Shown piece by piece: positions 30,393-38,148 of a stretch of 39,122 bases of DNA. The DNA is taken from positions 1 to 39,122 of the forward strand of contig JAJYDH010000002.1 in assembly GCA_021777685.1 (NCBI GenBank), in the 5' to 3' direction. The notes beneath the pieces are model-generated. The model had not been told where the DNA came from, did not search any database, and saw nothing but the letters and a program-made list of their open reading frames with translations. The stretch comes from Planctomycetota bacterium. Its GTDB lineage: Bacteria; Planctomycetota; Planctomycetia; Isosphaerales; Isosphaeraceae. Made by a program: the position numbers and the translations under genes. Every line of letters begins with the position of its first letter. Positions within the stretch are counted from its first letter, which is position 1.

Positions 30393-30868
30393 GTCCTGGG
30401 CTCCTTCGCCCTGGGCCGTCCCTGGCCGACCCGATTCTCCGAAGACCCGCTCGTCATCGTCGATCGTCGGGAGGAAGCTTGCACATGGGGATGGAGGAGT
30501 GGCGAGTTTTCTCGCCAGTCTCGGGCACAAGTCGGCGCGATCCCTCTCCATCCTGGAGTCGGATACGGCCGCGACCGTCGCTGAGTGGTGAATTCCGTCA
30601 TCGGGGACGAATGGCCCCGGCGGTCTTCCCTCCGGAGACGACCGAGGTTTCGAGTCCAGGGGGGGGATCGCCCCGAACCCTTCGGTCACAACCACACCCC
30701 GGCCGCGAGAACTCGGGCCGGGACAGGGTCAGTATGGTCCGGTCCGATGTCATTGCCTAGTCATCTCCCCCGAAAAAATCGTCCCGAACCTCCGGACCGG
30801 CCGGTCTGACCGGCCGGTCTGATTGGCCGGTCTGACCTCAAATCGTTGCGATTCCATCAGTTGACGAC
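30393..30868. other. Gene-poor gap
   Basis: No intact gene was found in these 476 nt on either strand. The only structure seen is the 13-nt tandem repeat near its right end. Confidence 0.45.
30797..30835. repeat. Three tandem 13-nt units
   Basis: CCGGCCGGTCTGA is repeated twice exactly and then once as TTGGCCGGTCTGA. It lies 34 nt past the end of rarA. Each unit contains GGCCGG, so the block may form alternative hairpins. Confidence 0.7.
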
Positions 30869-32161
30869 TCAGGGCTCGAAGTAGACTCGGCCCTGTAATT
30901 TTTCGGGCCGGCCGGGCATCTCCTCGCGGGCACGCGGATCGTCGTGGACGTAGCGGTAGCCCTGGCCGTAACCCGAGCCGGCCATCAGCGAAGTGACGGC
31001 GTTCCGGAGGTGGAGCGGCACCGGCTCGCGGGCGGTCGCGATGGCGTCGGCCAGCGCGGCCTGATAGGCCCGCTTCACGGCGTTCGACTTCGGCGCCCGC
31101 GCCAGGTAGATCGTCGCCTGAGCCAGCGGGTAAAGTGCCTCGGGCAGCCCGATCAGGTGGGCGATCCGGGCCGCCGCATCGGCCTGCTCCATTGCCCGGG
31201 GGTCGGCGAGGCCGATATCTTCAGACGCGAGGATGCAGAGCCGTCGGGCGATAAAAAGCGGGTCGGCGCCCCCTTCGATCAGTCGGGCGAGCCAGTATAA
31301 ACCGGCATCCACGTCCGAATTCCGGACCGATTTGATCAGTGCCGAGGCCAGATTGTAATGCTCCTCGCCTCCCTTGTCGTAGGCGAACCGGGCGCGGCCC
31401 AGCGCCTCCTCGACCGCCGGTTCCTCGATCCGACGGACCCCCTCGGCGTCGGGCGCGGTCGACCGGACGGCCGCCTCGAGCGCGGTCAGGGCGACGCGGG
31501 CGTCGCCCCCGCTCGAGCACGCCAGCCGCCCGAGGATTTCGTCGGCGACATCGGCCCGGAGCGAGCCCAGCCCTCGCGTCGGCTCGTCGAGCGCCCGCCG
31601 GAGGATCGCGGAGACATCGGCCTCGGTCAGCGGGTTCAGCGTCACGACCCGCGACCGGGACAGGAGCGCGGCGTTGACCTCGAACGACGGGTTCTCGGTC
31701 GTCGCGCCGATCAGCGAGACCGCGCCGTCCTCGACGGCGGGCAGAAGCGCGTCCTGCTGGGACTTGTTGAACCGGTGGATCTCGTCGACGAAGAGGATCG
31801 TCTTCAGGCCCTTGCGCCGGGCATCGCGGGCCTCGGCGATCGCCTCGCGCAGCTCCTTGACGCCCGAGAGCACCGCCGAGAGCGGCACGAACCGCGCCCC
31901 GGCCTTCCCCGAGAGCATCCGGGCCAGGGTCGTCTTTCCGGTGCCCGGGCCTCCCCAGAAGATCAGCGAGGGGAACGCCCCGCCGTCCTCGATCAGCCGG
32001 CGGATCATCCGCCCGGGTCCGACCAGGTGCGACTGGCCGACGAACTCGTCCAGGCTCCTCGGCCGCATCCTTTCGGCCAGGGGCGCGTCCAGGTTCTCTG
32101 CCTCCGTTCCGGGCTCGGGGTCGGGGTCGTCGAAGAGGCTCATCGTCTGAGATCTGGCCAT
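30869..32161 (-). CDS. rarA: Replication-associated recombination protein A (RarA/MgsA), AAA+ ATPase
   Basis: This 430-residue AAA+ clamp-loader-like ATPase acts at stalled replication forks. It has 'AERMRPRSLDEFVGQSHLVG', Walker A 'FWGGPGTGKTTLARML', Walker B 'TILFVDEIHRFNKSQQDALLP', sensor 1 'LIGATTENPSFEVN' and the Arg finger 'LLSRSRVVTL'. The C-terminal tetramer domain ends in 'GRPEKLQGRVYFEP'. The ATG at 32161 has GGAG 5 nt upstream; an internal ATG at 32143 ('MSLFDD', a common RarA start) has no better site. Confidence 0.95.
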   Translation of the reverse strand: MARSQTMSLFDDPDPEPGTEAENLDAPLAERMRPRSLDEFVGQSHLVGPGRMIRRLIEDGGAFPSLIFWGGPGTGKTTLARMLSGKAGARFVPLSAVLSGVKELREAIAEARDARRKGLKTILFVDEIHRFNKSQQDALLPAVEDGAVSLIGATTENPSFEVNAALLSRSRVVTLNPLTEADVSAILRRALDEPTRGLGSLRADVADEILGRLACSSGGDARVALTALEAAVRSTAPDAEGVRRIEEPAVEEALGRARFAYDKGGEEHYNLASALIKSVRNSDVDAGLYWLARLIEGGADPLFIARRLCILASEDIGLADPRAMEQADAAARIAHLIGLPEALYPLAQATIYLARAPKSNAVKRAYQAALADAIATAREPVPLHLRNAVTSLMAGSGYGQGYRYVHDDPRAREEMPGRPEKLQGRVYFEP

Positions 32162-32463
32162 CGCTTCTCCGGACCGGGGTCACCGGACGCCCGGTTCATC
32201 GTAGGAATTCGGATAAGGCCGGCCCCGACCGTCCGGGCGGCCTGGCGACCGCGGGGTTATTCAAAGGTCTTTGCTCGAACGGTGGCCCCCCCACCCCAAT
32301 CCTCCCCCGCAAGGGGGGAGGGTTGGGGTGGGGGTCGGAGGATTGCGGCGCGATCTTTGAACAACCCCGCTCGCGCCCGCCGTCGACTTGAATCGGCCGA
32401 CGGCCGGGCTATGCTGAAGCTCGGCCCGACCCGCCCCCTCCGGCCCCGACCTCAAGGCCCCGG
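32162..32463. other. Divergent intergenic region with palindromic repeat copy 3
   Basis: This gap separates rarA from the ECF sigma gene and holds the repeat listed below. No promoter is assignable by eye. Confidence 0.45.
32284..32336. repeat. Dispersed intergenic palindromic repeat, copy 3
   Basis: CCCCCCCACCCCAATCCTCCCCCGC pairs with the complementary GGGGGGAGGGTTGGGGTGGGGG across a 4-nt AAGG loop. It is the most compact of the four copies, and a single hairpin. Confidence 0.75.
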
Positions 32464-33027
32464 ATGCACACGACGCCCGCCAGCCTGCTGGAGCAACTGC
32501 GCCGGCCGGGCGACCAGGGTTCCTGGGCCCGGTTCGTCAGGCTCTACTATCCTCTGATCTACCACTGGGCCCGGCGTTCGGGCGCCTCGCCCGAGGACGC
32601 GGGCGATCTGGTCCAGGAAGTATTGATGATCCTGATCCGGACGATGCCAAGCTTCGAGTACGACCCGTCGAGGAGTTTCCGGGGCTGGCTGCGCACGGTC
32701 ACGCTCAACGCCTGGCGGAAGCGGATGAAATCCCCCTCGTTGCCGACCGATCTCGTCGAGGTCGACGGGATGATCGATCCGAGCATCCCGGCGACGGAGG
32801 AGTTCGAGGAGGCCGAATACCGCCGGCACCTGGTCGTCCGCGCCTTGCGGCTGATGGAGAAGGACTTCCGTCCGACCACCTGGCGGGCCTGCTGGGAGAA
32901 CGTCGCCCAGGGCCACCCGGCCGAGGATGTTGCCCGCGAGCTGGGGATCACGGTCAACTCGGTCTACCTCGCCAAGTCGCGCGTCCTGCGACGACTCCGC
33001 CAGGAACTCGACGGCCTGCTGGATTGA
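32464..33027 (+). CDS. ECF-type RNA polymerase sigma factor
   Basis: The 187-residue protein has sigma-70 region 2 ('LYYPLIYHWARRSGASPEDAGDLVQEVLMILIRTMPSFEY' in two parts), 'FRGWLRTVTLNAW', and region 4 ('VAQGHPAEDVARELGITVNSVYLAKSRVLRRLRQEL'). The type is common in planctomycetes, where the sigma gene is often next to a zinc-finger plus kinase protein. Here the likely partner lies 1.4 kb downstream, beyond a PEP-CTERM gene. No dedicated anti-sigma factor is adjacent. Confidence 0.9.
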   Translation: MHTTPASLLEQLRRPGDQGSWARFVRLYYPLIYHWARRSGASPEDAGDLVQEVLMILIRTMPSFEYDPSRSFRGWLRTVTLNAWRKRMKSPSLPTDLVEVDGMIDPSIPATEEFEEAEYRRHLVVRALRLMEKDFRPTTWRACWENVAQGHPAEDVARELGITVNSVYLAKSRVLRRLRQELDGLLD

Positions 33028-33197
33028 TCGTGTTCGACCACTTGAACCCGCGCCGGAGGCCCCGACGCCGGACCCGCGCCCGGGTCGCGCCATCGCGGTC
33101 TCGGAATTTTCCCGACAGATCGCCGTCATCTCGGGGATAGTCTCCTCCGGAGCGATGTTCCGATCACGGATTCGAGCCCTTCGAGGAGCCTACAATC

Positions 33198-34031
33198 ATG
33201 TTCAGAATTCAAGGTACAGTGACCAAGGGAGTTCGCCTGGCGATCGCGATCTCGTCGATCATCGCGACCCAGATCGGATCGGCTGACGCGGGGCTGATCC
33301 GCGTGCAGTTCGAGCCAAGCTCGGCGTTCGTGGCCTCGACGATCGCTTTCAGCGGAGTGGAGGCATCGGCGGCGGCGGCCGACCCGGCATTCGGGAGCAG
33401 CGGGAGCAACGCCTGGAACCACCTGACCATCGCACCGGCGCCGACGCCAGCGGTCAGCCCGTCCTTCTCCAACCTCGTTGACACCAACGGGGTCGCCACG
33501 GGGGTCGGCCTCTCCTTCACGGGCACCGTCTATTCCGCCAACGACTTGCCGGTGGACAACAACGGCTCAGACGCGCTGGAGAACGAGTATTTTTTGATCA
33601 ATCCGACCAGTGTCCGGTACGCGATCACCGGGCTGGCCGCGAACACCTTGATGGCCTTTTACCTGTATTCTCCCAACTTCACCCACTACGACTCCTCCAA
33701 TTCGGTCGGGCAACCCGATCGGGGATTCACCCTGACGGCCAACGGTGACACGATCAACGTACCCAGCGGCACCGGCACCGGAAACAACGCGCTGGCGTTC
33801 GTCACGACCGACTCGACGGGCACGATCTCCGGGACGTGGAGCACCGCCGGCAACGAGGGCGACTGGTCCGGGTTCCAGCTCGCGACGGCCACCGTCCCCG
33901 AGCTCTCATCGCTCGTCCTCGCCGCGACCGGCGTGGCGCTCGTCCTGGGCTCCCGCGCCATGGGCCGGAGGCGGGCTGATCTTCGCCGCCCCGACGATCA
34001 CCCTTGGCCCGCTATCGGTGACGCGAGCTGA
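33198..34031 (+). CDS. PEP-CTERM-type exported protein
   Basis: A signal peptide ('LAIAISSIIATQIGSADA') precedes about 220 residues of beta-rich, Thr/Ser/Asn-rich sequence. A C-terminal sorting signal follows, in which 'VPELSSLVLAATGVALVLGSR' replaces the usual VPEPSSL start, and then an Arg cluster. PEP-CTERM proteins are exported and cleaved by an exosortase; none is in this window. About 22 residues ('RADLRRPDDHPWP...') continue after the Arg cluster, longer than usual, and run into what looks like the remnant of another gene, which suggests a junction from deletion. Confidence 0.75.
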   Translation: MFRIQGTVTKGVRLAIAISSIIATQIGSADAGLIRVQFEPSSAFVASTIAFSGVEASAAAADPAFGSSGSNAWNHLTIAPAPTPAVSPSFSNLVDTNGVATGVGLSFTGTVYSANDLPVDNNGSDALENEYFLINPTSVRYAITGLAANTLMAFYLYSPNFTHYDSSNSVGQPDRGFTLTANGDTINVPSGTGTGNNALAFVTTDSTGTISGTWSTAGNEGDWSGFQLATATVPELSSLVLAATGVALVLGSRAMGRRRADLRRPDDHPWPAIGDAS

Positions 34032-34272
34032 GGGGAATGACTTCGCGGGCGGGGGCCGGATGCTCTACCTGACCGACACCGGGACCATCACCAACCTCTC
34101 GGCGGGCACGCTCCACGTCCGGCCGGGCGGCGGGTCCGGGACGCAGGGGCCGGGCACGGTCGACTTCGGGACGCTGGTCGCGACGGTGCCCGAGCCGTCG
34201 AGCCTGGTCCTGATCGGCGTCGGCCTCGGCGCGGTCGTCGGCCTCGTCAGGTCGGTCGGGCGCCGCCCGTGA
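33972..34272 (+). pseudogene. 3' remnant of a second PEP-CTERM gene
   Basis: In another frame the sequence reads 'LIFAAPTITLGPLSVTRAEG', then 'MLYLTDTGTITNLSAGTLHV' and a textbook anchor 'VATVPEPSSLVLIGVGLGAVVGL' with terminal Arg residues. It lacks a signal peptide and a clear start (ATG at 34060 would give about 70 residues). It overlaps the end of the upstream PEP-CTERM gene, so a duplicated gene probably lost its 5' part and fused to the first. Confidence 0.6.
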
Positions 34273-34282
34273 GCCACGGGGC

Positions 34283-34301
34283 CGGGCGGGACGCCCGCCC
34301 G
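34283..34301 (+). terminator. Hairpin after the PEP-CTERM remnant
   Basis: CGGGCGGG-ACG-CCCGCCCG is a perfect 8-bp stem, followed by TGCCCGTTTCG. It separates the PEP-CTERM genes from the kinase gene. Confidence 0.5.
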
Positions 34302-34427
34302 TGCCCGTTTCGGGGGCGATTTCCGATCGCGGGCCTGGTAATTTACGGCGGGAGACGCCCGCGATCCGCCCGAGGGATGGCCCTCGGGCGTTCAGCCGGA
34401 GACGGTCGACCGAGGGAGTCCCGTGAG

Positions 34428-36806
34428 ATGAGCGCCGAGGCTCCTTGTCCCGACCTCGCCCTCCTGGAGCGGTATCTCCGGGCCCGGCTCTCCGAGGAGG
34501 ACGCATCGCGACTCGAGGCGCACGCGGAACGATGCGATCGGTGCGCCTCGGCCATCCACTCGATGGCGGCCGACGACGACCTGATGCGGGCGCTCGGGGC
34601 CGACTCGTCGGCCCCGACGCGCGGCCAGGAGGAGGAATCGGAGGCGGAAAGCCGGGCCGAGCTCTTCTGCCGGGCCCTTCCGGCCCTCATCGCCGCAGGT
34701 GCCGGGACGACCGTCCTCGGCACCGACGACCGGGAGCGGGCGGGCGACGGTCCGGGCGACACGGAACAGGCGCTCGACTTCCTCGCACCGGCCGAGGGTC
34801 CCGGCGAGATCGGCCGGCTCGGCCCCTATCGCGTCATCCGCGCGATCGGCGCCGGGGGCATGGGGGTCGTCCTCCGGGCGGAGGACCCGGTTCTGGGTCG
34901 GCCCGTGGCCCTGAAGGTGATGAAGCGATCGCTCGCCGCGGGGCCGGCGGCGCGACGACGGTTCCTCCGCGAGGCTCGGGCGGTCGCGGCGCTGGAGCAC
35001 GACCATATCGTCTCGATTTACCAGGCGGGCGAGGACCGGGGCGTGCTCTTCCTGGCGATGCCGCTCCTTCGGGGCGAGACGCTCGCCGATCGCCTGGAAC
35101 GCGAGGGGCGACTGCCGATCGCCGAGGCCCTGCGGATCGCCCGAGAGATGGCCGAGGGGCTCGACGCGGCCCACCGGGGCGGGATCGTCCACCGCGACGT
35201 CAAGCCGTCGAACATCTGGCTCGAGGCCGAGCATGGCCGCGTCAAGATCCTCGACTTCGGTTTGGCCCGGAACCTCGTCCCCGACGGCCTGGAGACCCAG
35301 TCGGGCCTGATCGCGGGCACTCCGCACTACATGAGCCCCGAGCAAGCCCGGGGGGGCGAGGTCACATATCCTTGCGACCTGTTCGGCCTCGGATGCGTGC
35401 TCTATCGGATGGTCACGGGCCGGCCTCCCTTCGACGGCCCCGACATGTTGGCCGTCCTCTCGGCCCTGGCGCAGGGCACTCCGAAACGCCCGGAGACCTT
35501 CAATCCCCGGGTCTCGCCGGCCCTCTCCTCGCTGATGATGGCGCTCCTGGCCCGGGAGCCCGGCGCGCGACCCGGCTCGGCCCGTGCCGTGGCCCGGGCG
35601 ATCGGAGCGATCGAGGGCGACTCGACCCGGGTCGCGCGGCCCACGCCGAGGGGGCGGCTGGTGGTCGCGGGGTCGCTCCTGCTCGGACTGGTCGCGCTGG
35701 CTTCCTGGATCATCGTCGACCGCCGGGGCTCCCGCCCGGCCTCGGATGCGCGGACGCCGGGGTCGGAGAAGCCGACCGATCCGCCGTGGCCCTCGATCGT
35801 CCCGCCCTCGCCAAAGCAGTCGATCGAACGATTGACGGCGCTCCTCGACGAGCATCCCTCCGACGCCCGGCTGCTCCAGGAACGGGCCGATGCCCGATCA
35901 CGGCAGGGCGACCAGCACGGCGCGATCGCCGACCTCACCCGGGCCATCGCGATCGAGCCGACCTCGGATCGCTATTATTTCCGGGGCTGGGCCCATTACG
36001 CCGGGCGGGACCTGGACCGTGCCCTGGCGGATTTCCTCGAGGCGATCCGGCTCGAACCCTCGGTGGCCGCCCATCACACGGCCGCCGCGGCCGTGTTCCG
36101 ATCCCGGGGGGATCTCGACCGAGCCCGGGCCGAGCACAACGAGGCGGTCCGGCTCGAGCCCGAATCCTCGCCGGCGTTCTGCGGCCGGGCGGAATTCCTC
36201 CTGTCTCAAGGCGAGGTCGACCGCGCCCTGGCCGACCTCGACGAGGCGATCCGGCTCGATCGGACCGGCCCCCGGCTCACACCTCGCTCGATCGCCTTCA
36301 GGCTCCGTTCCGAGGCCCTTAGAGCCCGGGGCGAGCTCGATCGGGCGATGGCCGACGCCGATCGGGCGGTCGGGCTCGACCCCGACATCGCCGTGAACTA
36401 TCGAGTCCGCTCGGACGTCCTCCGCGAGAGGAAGGATCATCTCGCCGAGGTCGCCGACCTCGAACGTGCCCGAGCACTCGACCCCGACGACCCGTACACG
36501 ATGGCCAACCTGTGCAAGGCCCGATATCACCTCGGCGAGTTCCGCCGTGCCGTGGCCGATGGCGACGCCAGCATCCGCCTCAACCCCGGATTCCCCTGGG
36601 CCTATCTCTTCCGGGGAGAGGCCCACGCCGCCCTCGGGGAAGACGATCGGGCGATTGCCGATTACACCGAGGCGATCCGGCTCGATCCCCGGCTCTTTCA
36701 CGCCCTCAGGCTCCGCGCCAAGATCTTCGAAAAGATGGGCCAGAAGGACCGGGCCAAGGCCGATCGCGAGGCCGCCTACCGGATCGAGCATCCCGCCGAG
36801 AAGTGA
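34428..36806 (+). CDS. Zinc-finger / Ser-Thr kinase / TPR membrane protein
   Basis: The 792-residue product has four regions. An anti-sigma-like zinc finger is at the N-terminus ('LEAHAERCDRCASAIHSM'). The kinase domain follows, with 'IGAGGMGVV', 'ALKVMK', 'HRDVKPSNIWL' and 'DFGLAR', then 'GTPHYMSPEQARGG'. A single membrane helix ('VVAGSLLLGLVALASWIIV') leads to about eight TPR repeats ('DRALADFLEAIRLEPS'-type units). The cytoplasmic kinase probably signals through, or with, the upstream ECF sigma factor; the TPRs lie outside. The ATG at 34428 has GAGGGAG 9 nt upstream; the longer ORF begins in the intergenic hairpin. Confidence 0.9.
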   Translation: MSAEAPCPDLALLERYLRARLSEEDASRLEAHAERCDRCASAIHSMAADDDLMRALGADSSAPTRGQEEESEAESRAELFCRALPALIAAGAGTTVLGTDDRERAGDGPGDTEQALDFLAPAEGPGEIGRLGPYRVIRAIGAGGMGVVLRAEDPVLGRPVALKVMKRSLAAGPAARRRFLREARAVAALEHDHIVSIYQAGEDRGVLFLAMPLLRGETLADRLEREGRLPIAEALRIAREMAEGLDAAHRGGIVHRDVKPSNIWLEAEHGRVKILDFGLARNLVPDGLETQSGLIAGTPHYMSPEQARGGEVTYPCDLFGLGCVLYRMVTGRPPFDGPDMLAVLSALAQGTPKRPETFNPRVSPALSSLMMALLAREPGARPGSARAVARAIGAIEGDSTRVARPTPRGRLVVAGSLLLGLVALASWIIVDRRGSRPASDARTPGSEKPTDPPWPSIVPPSPKQSIERLTALLDEHPSDARLLQERADARSRQGDQHGAIADLTRAIAIEPTSDRYYFRGWAHYAGRDLDRALADFLEAIRLEPSVAAHHTAAAAVFRSRGDLDRARAEHNEAVRLEPESSPAFCGRAEFLLSQGEVDRALADLDEAIRLDRTGPRLTPRSIAFRLRSEALRARGELDRAMADADRAVGLDPDIAVNYRVRSDVLRERKDHLAEVADLERARALDPDDPYTMANLCKARYHLGEFRRAVADGDASIRLNPGFPWAYLFRGEAHAALGEDDRAIADYTEAIRLDPRLFHALRLRAKIFEKMGQKDRAKADREAAYRIEHPAEK

Positions 36807-36927
36807 CCCATCGGCCATTGCCCGGCGGACTCGCGCCGACTACCCTGAGTGGACCGGGGCGGCGGGGTCGCCGCGACCCGGGCTTTGCGAGTCATCTCCT
36901 AACCTATTGGACGGATCGGAACAGCCC

Positions 36928-37947
36928 ATGCCCCACCTTAGTCGACTCCTCGCAGCCTGCTGGGCCGTCGCGCTGCTCGTCACCCCGGCGGGGGCGCAGG
37001 AGAGTGCCTCCAGGACGCTCGGGACCATCGAGCGGAACGACCCCCGGCTCGACAAGCTCATCCCGCCCGGCGCGAAGGTCGAGAGGCTGGCCGAGGGCTT
37101 CGACTGGTCCGAGGGTCCCGTCTGGGACCGCAAGGGGCGATTCCTGCTCTTCTCCGATGTGCCGATGAACACGGTCTACAGGTGGAAGGAGGGGATGCCG
37201 AAGCCCGAGGTCTTCCTCAAGCCGAGCGGCTACACCGGCTCGACCCCCCGGGGCGGCGAGCCCGGCTCCAACGGCCTGATCCTCGACCCGCAAGGGCGGC
37301 TGGTCCTCTGCCAGCACGGCGACCGCCGGGTCGCCCGGTTGGAGGCCGATGGGTCGTTCAAGACGCTGGTCGACAACTACCAGGGGAAGAAGCTCAACAG
37401 CCCGAACGACGGCGTCTACCACTCCGACGGCTCGCTCTTCTTCACCGACCCGCCTTATGGCCTGCTCGGCAAGAACGACGACCCCAAGAAGGAGCTGCCG
37501 TTCAACGGCGTCTACCGGCTCTCTCCCAGGGGTGAGCTGACCCTGCTCACGAAGGAGATGACCTACCCCAACGGCATCGGCCTCTCGCCCGACGAGAAGA
37601 CCCTGTACGTCGCCAACTCCGACCCCGAACGGGCGGTCTGGATGGCGTACCCGCTCAAGGAGGACGGCACCATCGGCACCGGCCGGGTCTTCTTCGACGC
37701 CACGCGCGGGGTCAAGACGCTCAAGGGCCTGCCGGACGGGTTGAAGGTCGACAGGGACGGCAACCTGTTCGCGACCGGCCCCGGCGGCGTGCTGATCTTC
37801 GCCCCCGACGGCACCCACCTGGGCACCCTCAATACCGGCGAGGCCACCGCCAACGTCGGCTGGGGCGACGACGGCTCGACCCTCTACATCACCGCCGACA
37901 TGTACCTCGGGCGGCTCAAGACTTCGACAATGGGCCGGGGGTTCTGA
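36928..37947 (+). CDS. SMP-30/gluconolactonase-like beta-propeller, secreted
   Basis: A signal peptide ('LLAACWAVALLVTPAGA') precedes a six-bladed propeller with family motifs 'LAEGFDWSEGPVWDRKGRFL', 'NGLILDPQGRLVLCQHGDRR', 'LNSPNDGVYHSDGSLFFTDPPYG', 'TYPNGIGLSPDEKTLYV' and 'GLPDGLKVDRDGNLFATGPGG'. The E (SEGPVW), N (SPNDG) and D (PDGLKVD) metal ligands are present. The activity is probably lactone or sugar-acid hydrolysis; the substrate is not known. The ATG at 36928 begins the signal peptide. Confidence 0.9.
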   Translation: MPHLSRLLAACWAVALLVTPAGAQESASRTLGTIERNDPRLDKLIPPGAKVERLAEGFDWSEGPVWDRKGRFLLFSDVPMNTVYRWKEGMPKPEVFLKPSGYTGSTPRGGEPGSNGLILDPQGRLVLCQHGDRRVARLEADGSFKTLVDNYQGKKLNSPNDGVYHSDGSLFFTDPPYGLLGKNDDPKKELPFNGVYRLSPRGELTLLTKEMTYPNGIGLSPDEKTLYVANSDPERAVWMAYPLKEDGTIGTGRVFFDATRGVKTLKGLPDGLKVDRDGNLFATGPGGVLIFAPDGTHLGTLNTGEATANVGWGDDGSTLYITADMYLGRLKTSTMGRGF

Positions 37948-37971
37948 CCCTCTTAAAGGCCGCTTTTCTGG

Positions 37972-38108
37972 CTCCCTCTCCCTCTGGGAGAGGGCCGGGG
38001 TGAGGGGCGTCGCCGGACGAGTGATCCCCGCTGGAACTCCGACCTCAAGCCCGTTGACAATGCGACGCCCCTCACCCCCGACCCCTCTCCCAGGGGGGAG
38101 AGGGGGGG
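37972..38108. repeat. Dispersed intergenic palindromic repeat, copy 4
   Basis: CTCCCTCTCCCTCTGGGAGAGGGCCGGGGTGAGGGGCGTCG on the left and CGACGCCCCTCACCCCCGACCCCTCTCCCAGGGGGGAG on the right are near-perfect reverse complements, with about 60 nt between. It is closest in sequence to copy 1. Confidence 0.75.
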
Positions 38109-38148
38109 TAGATTCAGAACAAAGCCAAGCCGATCGAGGAAAATGTCC

